The translations under genes were made by a program, and so were the position numbers. The notes under the pieces were generated by a model. The model saw only the letters and a program-made list of their open reading frames with translations, was not told the origin of the DNA and ran no database searches. A DNA stretch of 64,000 nt from Bacteroidota bacterium (GTDB lineage: Bacteria; Bacteroidota; Bacteroidia; Chitinophagales; Chitinophagaceae), in the NCBI GenBank assembly GCA_018267925.1, contig JAFDXO010000165.1:43674-107673 (forward strand), given 5' to 3'. Below are positions 1 to 8,691 of the stretch, piece after piece; within the stretch, counting starts at the first letter, position 1; every line of letters begins with the position of its first letter.

Positions 1-1624
1 AGAAGTACCAACTGAGCATACTGAGAAATATTACCACTATCGGCAGAAAGAAATAAGCCGTATGGAGATTGTAAGCATTTCCATTCATAATTTCACCAAA
101 ACCATGCGCCTGCGAAGCCCCGATATATTCAAACGCACTCCTGAAATTGTCGGAGATGTGATGACCCGAAACTTGTAATATGCCCGCAACTCCGGCAGTG
201 ATTACTAATAAACTGATTAAGCTGAACAAAGAAACTTTTCCAAGAGAAACCAGACTTTTATTTTCATAAGCCCACAACAATAAGCAAAGTGCAACTGCCG
301 GGAATGCAACCACCGCATTATCAACACGCCAAAATGTTGTCAATACAAGAGTAATTACTAAAAAGGCAAATCGCCCCCTAATAGGCTGACGCATATACCA
401 CGCCATAGCAAGAAAACACAATAAAATCGGGAAATAATTGGCCGTAAAAATCAACTTGGGCAGAAAGGGAAAAAACAAAATGAAAAAAACTACTATCCAA
501 CCATTTTTAAAAACATGATGAAGAAAACAATAAGTAACCGTATAGCTAAAAATCGAAACTAAAAACTCATAAACTAGAAAATCGAAACTGCCATTATAGC
601 CAAATATGAAAAAATAAAGTGCGCCATAAAACTGTTCAGATAGTAAATGAGAGCTGTAAAAATCCACTATCGGTATTTGGTTGAATTTGAAAATATTCAT
701 CATCGCATTAGCTGGATTGGCAAGCTCAAAATCTTCTATTGTCCAATTGCTGGTATGTTCATAGAAAACCGTTAACGATGCACAAATGACCAGCAATAAC
801 CCGACTTGGAATTTTGTTTTTCTGATTTCATTTGTCTTATGCCTTTTGAATCGAACTATTGACCAAATCCAAAACAGCACAAATAATATAGAATAAATGA
901 TGCCTTGATGTACGTTAATATTTCTTTTAAGAAAAAAATAATAGACCTCACTGCTCAGTGCAAATAATAAAGGAATAGCAAATAACGGCATGAAAACATA
1001 GAACAATCGGGCTATTGAACGATATTTTGATATACCGATAATGACCCCTAAGTACAAGATTGAAATAAGAATAAAGTCCCAAGATGGTACAAGGGGCAGT
1101 TTAAAAAAGTGTAGTGTGTCGGTAATTAATATATATCCGATTATGGCGGAAATGAGGGCAAAAACAATTTTGTCTTGGGTTAAATCAAGCTTGAGTTTAA
1201 GTTGCTTGGAGAAAATAATAAGCAGTATAGTGGTAAAGGTAATTCCAATAAATACTCTGGAAATCTTTGACAAATCAGGCTCTGTTATTGAGGTAGCAAC
1301 TATGGTGATGAGGCTTAAAGTTGCTAAGGCATTAATGAGAATTTTCTCTTTCGCTCTAAAGTATAAGTTGGATATTTCTCTAAAATATATAAGGCGAAAT
1401 GTAAATAGACTTACGGCAAAAGTGATTCCTGCAAAATAAAACCTATGAATTCGAGCAGTTACATCAACCCCTTCATAAGTTGCAATTCCGATTATTCCGT
1501 CTTTTACGGTATCAAGTACAGTAAAGTAATTGTTATAAACAATCACAGCAGCCAATACGGATAACAATGCAGGAAATGCGATGTTTTTAATGCTCACATT
1601 GGTTGACGATGTTGAAAATTTCAT
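1..1624 (-). CDS. Partial polytopic membrane protein, possibly GT-C-type glycosyltransferase
   Basis: A frame reading leftward from ATG at 1624-1622 stays open for 541 codons to the window edge, so the C-terminus is missing. The protein is very hydrophobic, with about a dozen predicted membrane segments and short basic loops. A central extracytoplasmic-looking loop (roughly residues 290-325) reads WTIEDFELANPANAMMN and then QIPIVDFYSSHLL. This resembles the 'G..P..DF...HGPL' loop of GT-C-like membrane glycosyltransferases, and a later segment has FWRVDNAVV. The GT-C assignment is inference from topology and that loop; no catalytic motif is certain. No exact TAnnTTTG box lies upstream. The neighbour at 1715 is on the same strand, 90 nt upstream. 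Confidence 0.7.
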   Translation of the reverse strand, partial: MKFSTSSTNVSIKNIAFPALLSVLAAVIVYNNYFTVLDTVKDGIIGIATYEGVDVTARIHRFYFAGITFAVSLFTFRLIYFREISNLYFRAKEKILINALATLSLITIVATSITEPDLSKISRVFIGITFTTILLIIFSKQLKLKLDLTQDKIVFALISAIIGYILITDTLHFFKLPLVPSWDFILISILYLGVIIGISKYRSIARLFYVFMPLFAIPLLFALSSEVYYFFLKRNINVHQGIIYSILFVLFWIWSIVRFKRHKTNEIRKTKFQVGLLLVICASLTVFYEHTSNWTIEDFELANPANAMMNIFKFNQIPIVDFYSSHLLSEQFYGALYFFIFGYNGSFDFLVYEFLVSIFSYTVTYCFLHHVFKNGWIVVFFILFFPFLPKLIFTANYFPILLCFLAMAWYMRQPIRGRFAFLVITLVLTTFWRVDNAVVAFPAVALCLLLWAYENKSLVSLGKVSLFSLISLLVITAGVAGILQVSGHHISDNFRSAFEYIGASQAHGFGEIMNGNAYNLHTAYFFLPIVVIFLSMLSWYF

Positions 1625-1714
1625 ATTGAAATGTAAACATGGGAAGGTTTGTAAGCAAATCAAAAAATAACAACCTGAGAATTTTAGGTATTCGATGCAG
1701 TTTTTGAGAAAATA

Positions 1715-2653
1715 CTAACCCTTTAAATGGGTAAGCATTTCATTTGCCATCTTCCTCAAATCAAATTCGGGCTTCCATCCCCAATCAGATGTAGCCGCGC
1801 TATCATCAATACTTTGTGGCCATCCCTCGGCTATTTTTTGACGAAAATCGGGGGCATAGTCTATGGTGAAATTAGGAATATGGGTGCGTATTTCGGCGGC
1901 AATTTCTTCAGGTGAAAAACTCATGGCACTCACATTATAAGACATGCGAGATTTTATTTTCTCACTCGGGCTTTCCATAAGCTCAATAGTAGCACGAATG
2001 GCATCATCCATGTACATCATAGGAAGGTAGGTTCCCTTGTCTAAAAATGAGGTATAGTGCCCACTACGCAATGCTTCATGAAAAATTTCGATAGCATAAT
2101 CTGTGGTTCCACCGCCAGGTGCAGATTTCCAACTTATCAAACCGGGATAACGAAGGCTACGAACATCAAGCCCCCAGCGATCGTTGTAGTATTGACACCA
2201 TAGTTCTCCGGCATATTTACTAATTCCATAAACAGTTTGCGGCTCAATAATTGTTTTTTGAACTGTGTTTTGTTTAGGTGTGCTTGTTCCGAAAACAGCT
2301 ATTGAACTGGGCCAATAAATTTTGTGAAGTTTTTCTTGCACGCCTATGTCCAACAATTGCATCAGGCTTTGCATATTGATGTCCCAAGCACGCTTAGGAT
2401 CTTTTTCGCCGGTGGCAGAAAGCACCGCTGCCAGCAAATACACTTGTGTGATTTTTTCTTTTCGGATTATTTCGAGTAGTGCCGAGGCATCCATGGCGTT
2501 TAGTATGGCGTAGGGTCCGGTACCTTTCAGCAATTCGTGTTCATCTCGAATATCTGTTGCTATGACTTGTTGATTGCTGTATTCCTTTCGTAAGGCCAGT
2601 GTCAATTCAACGCCAATCTGTCCACACGCGCCTATAATGAGAATCTTTTCCAT
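1715..2653 (-). CDS. NAD-dependent epimerase/dehydratase, L-threonine 3-dehydrogenase type
   Basis: A 312-aa short-chain dehydrogenase/epimerase. The N-terminal Rossmann motif GACGQIGVEL and the catalytic YGISKYAGE (Tyr and Lys of the Y-x3-K pair) are visible. SSIAVFG supplies the usual active-site Ser region, and RYPGLISW and TYLPMMYMDDAIRA match the short-chain L-threonine 3-dehydrogenase branch (oxidation of threonine to 2-amino-3-ketobutyrate) more than sugar epimerases. That substrate is family inference. Cytoplasmic. It lies 54 nt before the carA coding region on the same strand with no recognisable promoter of its own, so it may be read from the carA promoter. It could instead be a sugar-nucleotide epimerase. 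Confidence 0.85.
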   Translation of the reverse strand: MEKILIIGACGQIGVELTLALRKEYSNQQVIATDIRDEHELLKGTGPYAILNAMDASALLEIIRKEKITQVYLLAAVLSATGEKDPKRAWDINMQSLMQLLDIGVQEKLHKIYWPSSIAVFGTSTPKQNTVQKTIIEPQTVYGISKYAGELWCQYYNDRWGLDVRSLRYPGLISWKSAPGGGTTDYAIEIFHEALRSGHYTSFLDKGTYLPMMYMDDAIRATIELMESPSEKIKSRMSYNVSAMSFSPEEIAAEIRTHIPNFTIDYAPDFRQKIAEGWPQSIDDSAATSDWGWKPEFDLRKMANEMLTHLKG

Positions 2654-2707
2654 GAAAAATTATGTTGCTAACAATTGCGATTTATATTGGTTGGTACAGA
2701 ATGAGAC

Positions 2708-3820
2708 TTATTTATTTTGTTCAATCAATTGAATAAAGTTGTTGAATAAATATCGAGAGTCATGGGGTCCCGGTGTGCTTTCAGGATGGTATTGTACTGA
2801 AAATGCCGGCTTGTTTTTAACTCGTAGTCCTTCGATTGAGCCGTCGTTTAAGTTGATATGGGTTACTTCAATTTCTTGAGATTGTTGAGCCGCTTTTTCA
2901 TCTACACCAAAGCCATGATTTTGAGTCGTGATTTCAGATTTTCCGGTTATTAGGTTTTTTACCGGATGATTTAAACCTCTATGTCCATGGTGCATTTTAA
3001 ACGTGGGTACATCATATGCTCTTGCTAATAATTGATGCCCTAAACAAATGCCAAATAATGGTTTTTCAGAAGCTAAAATTTCTTTTATCGTAGATACCGC
3101 ATAGTCCATTGAACCCGGATCGCCCGGTCCGTTTGAAATGAAGATTCCATCGGGCTTGAAGGCAAATATTTCGGTGGCAGAAGAAGTGCCGGGAAAAACT
3201 TTTAGATAGGCATCATGAGAAGAAAGCAAATGCAACATACTTTGTTTTACGCCAAAATCAAGTACTGAAATTCTATACTTTGCATTTTCGTTTCCAAAAA
3301 AATAAGGCTCCTTGGTTGTTACTTCTTTTGTCAGGTCAAGCCCACGCATATTGGGCACTTTGTCCAACTCTTTTTTCAAATCGGTTTTTTCCATTAACTC
3401 CGTTGTGACAATCGCATTCATGGCACCTTTACTGCGAATGTGTTGTACCAATGCTCGGGTATCTACATCATAAATGGCTACAATACCATTTTGAATTAGA
3501 TATTCTTCCAAACTCGCATCAGCCATCATTCGACTATATCGGTTGGAAATATTTTTACACACTAATGCTTTAATTTTTATTCCTCCGGACTCTACATCCT
3601 CTTTTTTTACACCATAGTTCCCTACATAAGCCGTGTTCATGATGAGCACTTGCCCAAAATATGAAGGGTCAGTAAAAACTTCCTGATAGCCCGTCATGCC
3701 GGTGTTGAAGCACAATTCACCACCGCTTGTTCCGCTTGCTCCTAATGATTTTCCGGTAAAATAGGTTCCGTCTTCTAATAAAAGCCAAGCCGGTTTGTGC
3801 GGTGATTGAAGTGCAGCCAT
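2708..3820 (-). CDS. carA: Carbamoyl-phosphate synthase small subunit
   Basis: A 370-aa glutamine amidotransferase subunit that supplies ammonia from glutamine for carbamoyl phosphate in arginine and pyrimidine synthesis. The N-terminal CarA domain starts with LLLEDGTYFTGKSLGA and includes NTGMTGYQEVFTDPSY. The class I amidotransferase domain has the nucleophile Cys in FGICLGHQLLARAY and the His/Glu pair in VQYHPESTPG. I chose ATG 3820 rather than the longer frame from 3877, because a good promoter (-7 box at 3836-3843) lies between the two and the residues before this Met do not look like CarA. The large subunit carB is not in this window. Confidence 0.96.
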   Translation of the reverse strand: MAALQSPHKPAWLLLEDGTYFTGKSLGASGTSGGELCFNTGMTGYQEVFTDPSYFGQVLIMNTAYVGNYGVKKEDVESGGIKIKALVCKNISNRYSRMMADASLEEYLIQNGIVAIYDVDTRALVQHIRSKGAMNAIVTTELMEKTDLKKELDKVPNMRGLDLTKEVTTKEPYFFGNENAKYRISVLDFGVKQSMLHLLSSHDAYLKVFPGTSSATEIFAFKPDGIFISNGPGDPGSMDYAVSTIKEILASEKPLFGICLGHQLLARAYDVPTFKMHHGHRGLNHPVKNLITGKSEITTQNHGFGVDEKAAQQSQEIEVTHINLNDGSIEGLRVKNKPAFSVQYHPESTPGPHDSRYLFNNFIQLIEQNK

Positions 3821-3835
3821 AAAAATAAAATTGTG

Positions 3836-3864
3836 CAAAAGTAGTTGAAAAGACTGACGACAAA
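3836..3864 (-). promoter_or_regulatory. Bacteroidota-type promoter of carA
   Basis: Reading on the minus strand, a -33 TTTG (3864-3861) is followed after 17 nt by TACTTTTG (3843-3836), an exact TAnnTTTG -7 box. The box ends 15 nt before ATG 3820. This supports that start and rules out the longer one. Confidence 0.7.
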
Positions 3865-4058
3865 AAGTACAATTCAAGAAGGTTTTTGAAGGATGTACTT
3901 TTTTTATTCATGTACTTTAAAATTTATTAATCGTTTCGCTCAGCTTGTTATTTGTTTGACACACTGAAATCAACCCATCTTCAAATAAAAATTTGGATAG
4001 AAAAATGAGAAGCTATAATTTTGATATTAAAATGACATCATTTTAAAAACTAAATTTT

Positions 4059-4922
4059 ATGGAAAAAATTTCTCGCCCAATGAACGGCTATCTCGCCCTC
4101 CTGTTGTCTATATTGCTGCTTGCAGTTAGTATCTATTGTTTTTCTTTAGTTGAGCACCATATAGAGATGTTATGGGTAGCCATACCGGGCATTTTGATCA
4201 CTATTTTTTTGTGGAAAGGATTGATGATCGTGCAACCCAATCATGCACGGGTGTTGAACTTTTTTGGTAAGTATGTTTCTTCTATTAAGGAGAACGGATT
4301 GTTTTTTGTCAATCCGCTATATGCAACTTTCAAATTGTCATTGAGAGCACAAAATTTAGCAACCCCCACACTAAAAGTGAATGACAAGATGGGCAACCCA
4401 ATAGAAATTGCGGCTGTAATCGTTTGGCAAATTAAGGACACCTACAAGTCAGTTTATGAAGTGGCTGATTATCTAACTTATGTTCGAACCCAAAGCGAGG
4501 CGGCAGTCAGAAACCTGGCAACGAGTTTTGCTTATGATAATATTGAAGATGAAAGTGCAACTATTACCCTTCGAGATGGTGGACAACGAGTAAATGAGCT
4601 ACTGGAAAAAGAATTAACTGAGCGTTTAGGAACAGCAGGTATATCTATCATGGAAGCGCGAATCAGCCACTTGGCTTATGCCCCCGAAATTGCAGGAGCC
4701 ATGTTGCAAAGGCAACAAGCAACGGCTATTGTTGCGGCACGATATAAAATTGTGGAAGGTGCTGTGGGTATGGTGGAAATGGCGTTAGCAGAGTTGAGCA
4801 AGAAAAATATTGTGGAGCTTGATGAAGAAAAAAAAGCAACGATGGTCAGCAATTTGATGGTCGTACTTTGTGGCGAAAAAGCAGCACAACCGGTTTTAAA
4901 TACGGGATCGTTATATCAATAA
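4059..4922 (+). CDS. SPFH/band-7 domain membrane protein
   Basis: A 287-aa stomatin/prohibitin-family protein. Two hydrophobic segments (about residues 10-28 and 36-52) precede the SPFH domain, which begins at MIVQPNHARVLNFFGKYV and continues through LRAQNLATPTLKVNDKMG, VIWQIKD-like strands and the helical part around YVRTQSEAAVRNLATSFAYD. Such proteins form oligomeric membrane microdomain scaffolds; the client is unknown. It ends 13 nt before a ribbon-helix-helix gene, and the pair looks like an operon. There is no protease NfeD partner nearby. Family is certain, role is not. Confidence 0.9.
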   Translation: MEKISRPMNGYLALLLSILLLAVSIYCFSLVEHHIEMLWVAIPGILITIFLWKGLMIVQPNHARVLNFFGKYVSSIKENGLFFVNPLYATFKLSLRAQNLATPTLKVNDKMGNPIEIAAVIVWQIKDTYKSVYEVADYLTYVRTQSEAAVRNLATSFAYDNIEDESATITLRDGGQRVNELLEKELTERLGTAGISIMEARISHLAYAPEIAGAMLQRQQATAIVAARYKIVEGAVGMVEMALAELSKKNIVELDEEKKATMVSNLMVVLCGEKAAQPVLNTGSLYQ

Positions 4923-4935
4923 TTGGCATTGAACA

Positions 4936-5115
4936 GTGGCTGACAAGAAAAAAAATTTTGTGTTAAGAATAGACGAGGCTACATATAAAGCTTTGGAAAA
5001 ATGGGCTGTAGATGAATTTAGAAGTGTCAATGGTCAGCTTGAGTGGTTAATTGACAAAGCATTAAAAGATGCGGGACGTAAAAAGTCTGATTTCAAAGCT
5101 AAAAAGCCTGAATGA
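4936..5115 (+). CDS. Small ribbon-helix-helix (Arc-family) DNA-binding protein, GTG start
   Basis: A 59-residue frame starting at GTG 4936, since an in-frame TGA at 4930 excludes an upstream start. It reads (V/M)ADKKKNFVLRIDEATYKAL and then EKWAVDEFRSVNGQLEWLID, followed by a lysine-rich tail. The strand FVLRID, the helix EATYKALEKWAVDEF and the turn RSVNGQ before a second helix are the Arc/MetJ-type ribbon-helix-helix layout. It starts 13 nt after the SPFH gene. It is probably a dimeric DNA-binding protein; whether it regulates the SPFH gene is inference. Confidence 0.8.
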   Translation: MADKKKNFVLRIDEATYKALEKWAVDEFRSVNGQLEWLIDKALKDAGRKKSDFKAKKPE

Positions 5116-5182
5116 GAATGACCGCTTTCTTGATTTTTTAAGTAAGTGAGCAGTTATTTTTTTTCATTCCAATATAGCCCGT

Positions 5183-5190
5183 TATTTTTG
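5183..5190 (+). promoter_or_regulatory. -7 box of dnaX promoter
   Basis: TATTTTTG is an exact TAnnTTTG match ending 16 nt before ATG 5207. No clear TTTG is seen at -33. Confidence 0.5.
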
Positions 5191-5206
5191 AACTGAACCT
5201 CATTCT

Positions 5207-6943
5207 ATGGCAGAGAATTATATCGTTTCCGCGAGAAAATATCGTCCACAAACTTTTGACACCGTTATCGGTCAAGAGCATATTACCACTACCCTAAAAA
5301 ATGCCATTCGCCATCAGCATTTGGCACATGCTTACCTTTTTTGTGGACCAAGAGGAGTTGGGAAAACTACTTGTGCTCGTATTTTGGCTAAGACTATTAA
5401 CTGTGAGCATCCCTCAGCTGAAATGGAAGCCTGCAATGAATGTAGCAGTTGTCAGAGTTTTAAAAACAATGCCTCTTTCAATATTTTTGAACTGGATGCA
5501 GCCAGCAATAATAGTGTAGAAGATATTCGAGAGTTGGTAAACCAAGTTCGATTTGCACCCCAGCAAGGTAAGTATAAAATCTACATTATAGATGAGGTGC
5601 ACATGCTCAGTTCGCAGGCATTCAATGCGTTTTTGAAAACTTTGGAAGAACCACCTCCCTATGCCATTTTTATTTTGGCAACAACTGAAAAGCATAAAAT
5701 ATTACCAACCATTCTGAGCCGTTGTCAAATTTTTGACTTTAAGCGAATTACTACGCAGCATATAGTAGATCATCTGCAAGGAATTGCCACAAAGGAAGGA
5801 ATGATTGCGCAGGAAGCTGCTTTACACGTCATCGCTCAAAAGAGTGAAGGTTGTATGCGTGATGCGCTTTCCATGTTGGATCGCATAGCGGGTTTTACAA
5901 ATGGACAACTAAGCTATGCAGCCACTATGGAGCATCTGAATATGCTCGACGCTGATTTTTATTTCCAATTGGGAGATTGTTTACTTAGTCAAGATGTAAG
6001 TGGAACTTTATTGGCATTGGATCATGTGCTGGAAAGAGGATTTGAAGGAAATGTAATTATTGAAGGTTTAGCAGAGCACTTCAGAAATTTATTATTGTGT
6101 AAAGATCAGCGAATGGTGCGTTTATTAGAAGTGCCAAACGATCATAAACCCATTTATTTGGAAAAGGCAAATCAAGCACCGCCTTCTTTTATTATTTCTG
6201 CTCTGAATGTACTTAATGAAGCTGAACTGAATTATAAAAATGCTTCCAATAAAAGACTGCACATTGAAATGTGTTTGATTCGGCTGTGTTATATTTTACA
6301 AGTTACATCAGGGCAAGCAGAAAAAAAAAAGTCTGAAGAATTAGTAGTCAAAAAAACAATACCCTCACCTCCGGTAGCGGAAAAGCCCACACCCCTTGCT
6401 ACACAGCCGTTGTCCTCATATCAACCGCCTGCACCTCGACAAGAGATTGTAAATGCCGTTTCTGAACCATCACCCACACCACCGGTGGCAAGGCGTGTGG
6501 TAAAGACATTATTAGATGATATAGACGATCTGGAAAAATCTTCGCAATTAAAAGTAGAAGAAAAAAAAACGTTAACCATAGAAATGGCTGTGGAGGCTTT
6601 TGAAATCTATAAACGGCAGCTTAAAGAAGATGGAAAAACAATGCTCTTTGCTCAGTTCTCTTCTATGTCGGTAGAATTAGCATCCGATGATGAAATTAGA
6701 ATTGTCGCACCTTCCGATTTATCGGAGGAATATGCTAAAGAGCAGCGCAATCAACTTATTGATTTTTTTAGAGAAAAAACAGGTGTATTGGTTCGAGTAA
6801 CAACAGAAGTGCGCATAGATGAATCCAATATTCAAAATCAGCCGACCGTACTTTCAAAATCAGATTTGTTGCAGGTAATGATGGAGCATAATCCAGCCTT
6901 GGCTTCTTTAAAAGAAAAATTGAATCTGAATATAGAATACTGA
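5207..6943 (+). CDS. dnaX: DNA polymerase III subunit gamma/tau
   Basis: A 578-aa clamp-loader ATPase. The AAA+ module has Walker A GPRGVGKTT (about residues 48-56), the zinc-binding cysteines C66, C76, C79 and C82, Walker B YIIDEVHMLS (126-135), ATTEKHKILPTILSRCQ (sensor 1 and arginine finger) and the collar domain to about residue 365. A proline-rich linker (PSPPVAEKPTPLATQPL) and a tau-specific C-terminal domain follow. At the exact boundary between collar and linker lies a run of ten A (6321-6330) inside Glu-Lys-Lys-Lys. A one-base shift in either direction meets a stop within five codons, giving products of 376 or 378 aa, the expected layout for a gamma form. A second run of nine A lies at 6561-6569. 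Confidence 0.97.
   Translation: MAENYIVSARKYRPQTFDTVIGQEHITTTLKNAIRHQHLAHAYLFCGPRGVGKTTCARILAKTINCEHPSAEMEACNECSSCQSFKNNASFNIFELDAASNNSVEDIRELVNQVRFAPQQGKYKIYIIDEVHMLSSQAFNAFLKTLEEPPPYAIFILATTEKHKILPTILSRCQIFDFKRITTQHIVDHLQGIATKEGMIAQEAALHVIAQKSEGCMRDALSMLDRIAGFTNGQLSYAATMEHLNMLDADFYFQLGDCLLSQDVSGTLLALDHVLERGFEGNVIIEGLAEHFRNLLLCKDQRMVRLLEVPNDHKPIYLEKANQAPPSFIISALNVLNEAELNYKNASNKRLHIEMCLIRLCYILQVTSGQAEKKKSEELVVKKTIPSPPVAEKPTPLATQPLSSYQPPAPRQEIVNAVSEPSPTPPVARRVVKTLLDDIDDLEKSSQLKVEEKKTLTIEMAVEAFEIYKRQLKEDGKTMLFAQFSSMSVELASDDEIRIVAPSDLSEEYAKEQRNQLIDFFREKTGVLVRVTTEVRIDESNIQNQPTVLSKSDLLQVMMEHNPALASLKEKLNLNIEY
6321..6330 (+). other. A10 slippage tract in dnaX with nearby stops in both other frames
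   Basis: The frame is GCA GAA AAA AAA AAG TCT GAA GAA TTA. Adding one A (or a -1 shift) gives GAA AAA AAA AAA GTC TGA; losing one A (or +1) gives GAA AAA AAA AGT CTG AAG AAT TAG. The tract sits after the collar domain, where gamma ends in other bacteria. Thermus dnaX makes gamma by slippage on an A9 run, and E. coli by -1 frameshifting at AAAAAAG. Slippage here is inference. Confidence 0.55.
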
Positions 6944-6990
6944 TACTCAGTTTGTCATCACCATTTTATGCTCATTTTTAAAGGTTGCCT

Positions 6991-6998
6991 TACTTTTG
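6991..6998 (+). promoter_or_regulatory. -7 box directly in front of the C45 hydrolase gene
   Basis: TACTTTTG, an exact TAnnTTTG match, ends only 4 nt before ATG 7003. Transcription would start at or next to the ATG, implying a leaderless mRNA. Confidence 0.6.
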
Positions 6999-7002
6999 CA
7001 CT

Positions 7003-8673
7003 ATGCGAATTTTGAAAAAAACGCTGAAAGTGCTCGCTATTATCGTGGGCATTTTTGTTTTACTCATTCTCAGTTTTTGCCTGTATGTATGGAAGGTTTC
7101 CGATATTCAGCCACCTTCTGTTGCTGACACCTCAGCTTTTTCTTTACCTCGAAATCATATTGAGGGTACGCTTTACCATGTGAACGATAATTGGATACGG
7201 AAAAATCGTTGGGGTTTATATGAAATGTATATATCGGGTGCACCATTTGAAATGGGTGTGAAGGAAGGTAAACTTTCACAAGAAGAAATCGTTTCACAAG
7301 AAATTGCCTTCACCGATGAAATAAAGCGAATGATCCCTTCCAAAGATTATCTGCATTTTCTAAAGTATGTTGTAGGGTTTATCAATCGAGATTTACCAGA
7401 TCACGTTACCGATGAATATAAACAAGAGATTTACGGCATTTCTCATGCAGCTGCAGATAGCTTTAGTTGGATTGGCAACAAATATGCACGAATCTTGAAT
7501 TACCATGCAGCTCACGATATCGGACATGCTTTGCAAAATATGATGCTGGTGGGTTGCACGAGTTTCGGAGCATGGGGCGACAAAACAGTGAATGGATCCA
7601 TGTTATTAGGTCGAAATTTTGATTTTTGGGTGGGAGATAAGTTCGCAGAAAATAAAATTGTTTCGTTTTACAAGCCTAAAAATGGGTTCGCATTTGCCTC
7701 CATCACTTGGGGTGGATTTACGGGTGTTGTCAGTGGAATGAATGAAAAGGGTTTGACTGTTACCATCAATGCTGCTAGGTCTGACATACCCTTTGGTGCT
7801 GCAACTCCGGTTTCTTTAGTTGCACGCGAAGTGCTGCAATATGCCGCAAATATAGACCAAGCAATAGCCATTGCTAAGAAAAGAAAAATGTTTGTGTCTG
7901 AAAGTTTTTTAGTAGGAAGTACAGCCGATAAAAAGTCTATCATTATAGAAAAAACACCAAGTCAATTAGATGTATATGATCCGGGTGTAAACGTCATTCA
8001 ATGCACCAATCACTATCAAAGTAAATTGTTTGAAAATCAAAAATTAAACCTTGAGCAAAAAGATAAGAGTGCGTCTGTTTACAGGTATCAAAGATTGCAA
8101 GAATTGATGCAACAAAACTATCCGTTAACGCCACAAAAAATGGCAACTATCTTACGAGACAGGCGAGGGTTAGGCGGGGCAAATATTGGTGATGGCAATG
8201 AAAAAGCAGTGAATCAACTCATTGCTCATCATTCCATTATTTTTCAACCCGATAGTCTTAAATTTTGGATCAGCACTTCACCTTGGCAGTTGGGCACTTA
8301 TGTTTGCTATGACCTTAGAAAAATATTTTCTCTAAACGGTTTGAAACAAGATAAAGACATAGCTAATGTGGCTGAAAATATAGCTCCCGATAGTTTTTTA
8401 TCATCCAAAGAATTTCTGCATTTTCTTGATTATAGAAAAAACAAATTAGCTCTTTTGCATGGACTCAATATTGATACTGCTCAAGTGGTGCATAGCAATC
8501 CCAATATGTATGACGCATATCGTATCGCCGGCGATTATTGCTTACAAAATGGTTGGTATCAATCAGCTATCAACTATTATAATCAAGCCTTAAAACATGA
8601 AGTGGCTACTAAGGATGAGCGTGAAGCAATTTCTAAAAAGATTGCCATTTCAGAAAAAAGATTAAAACAGTAG
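7003..8673 (+). CDS. C45-family autoproteolytic Ntn hydrolase/acyltransferase, membrane-anchored
   Basis: A 556-aa protein with an N-terminal membrane anchor (about residues 8-31) and an Ntn-hydrolase domain of the acyl-CoA:6-aminopenicillanate acyltransferase/C45 type. The nucleophile is expected at C185 in VGCTSFGAW, freed by self-cleavage. GRNFDFWVGD, SGMNEKGLTVTINAAR and FLVGSTADKKSIIIEK are further family blocks. A C-terminal stretch (from about residue 485) looks TPR-like (DAYRIAGDYCLQNGWYQSA). ATG 7003 is chosen over TTG 6985 because the promoter box sits between them. The next gene is a GT2-DUF2062 protein 18 nt downstream. Proteins of both kinds occur in flexirubin/aryl-polyene loci, but the substrate here is unknown. 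Confidence 0.85.
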   Translation: MRILKKTLKVLAIIVGIFVLLILSFCLYVWKVSDIQPPSVADTSAFSLPRNHIEGTLYHVNDNWIRKNRWGLYEMYISGAPFEMGVKEGKLSQEEIVSQEIAFTDEIKRMIPSKDYLHFLKYVVGFINRDLPDHVTDEYKQEIYGISHAAADSFSWIGNKYARILNYHAAHDIGHALQNMMLVGCTSFGAWGDKTVNGSMLLGRNFDFWVGDKFAENKIVSFYKPKNGFAFASITWGGFTGVVSGMNEKGLTVTINAARSDIPFGAATPVSLVAREVLQYAANIDQAIAIAKKRKMFVSESFLVGSTADKKSIIIEKTPSQLDVYDPGVNVIQCTNHYQSKLFENQKLNLEQKDKSASVYRYQRLQELMQQNYPLTPQKMATILRDRRGLGGANIGDGNEKAVNQLIAHHSIIFQPDSLKFWISTSPWQLGTYVCYDLRKIFSLNGLKQDKDIANVAENIAPDSFLSSKEFLHFLDYRKNKLALLHGLNIDTAQVVHSNPNMYDAYRIAGDYCLQNGWYQSAINYYNQALKHEVATKDEREAISKKIAISEKRLKQ

Positions 8674-8691
8674 TTTCACGATCGTTTCCTC

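Noticed and set aside
1041..1439. Rightward 132-codon open frame
   Set aside because: It lies inside the longer leftward membrane-protein frame, has no recognisable motif, and its composition is the mirror of that gene.
6985..7002. TTG start that would lengthen the C45 hydrolase by six residues
   Set aside because: The -7 promoter box (6991-6998) lies between this TTG and ATG 7003, so the codon would not be in the main transcript.
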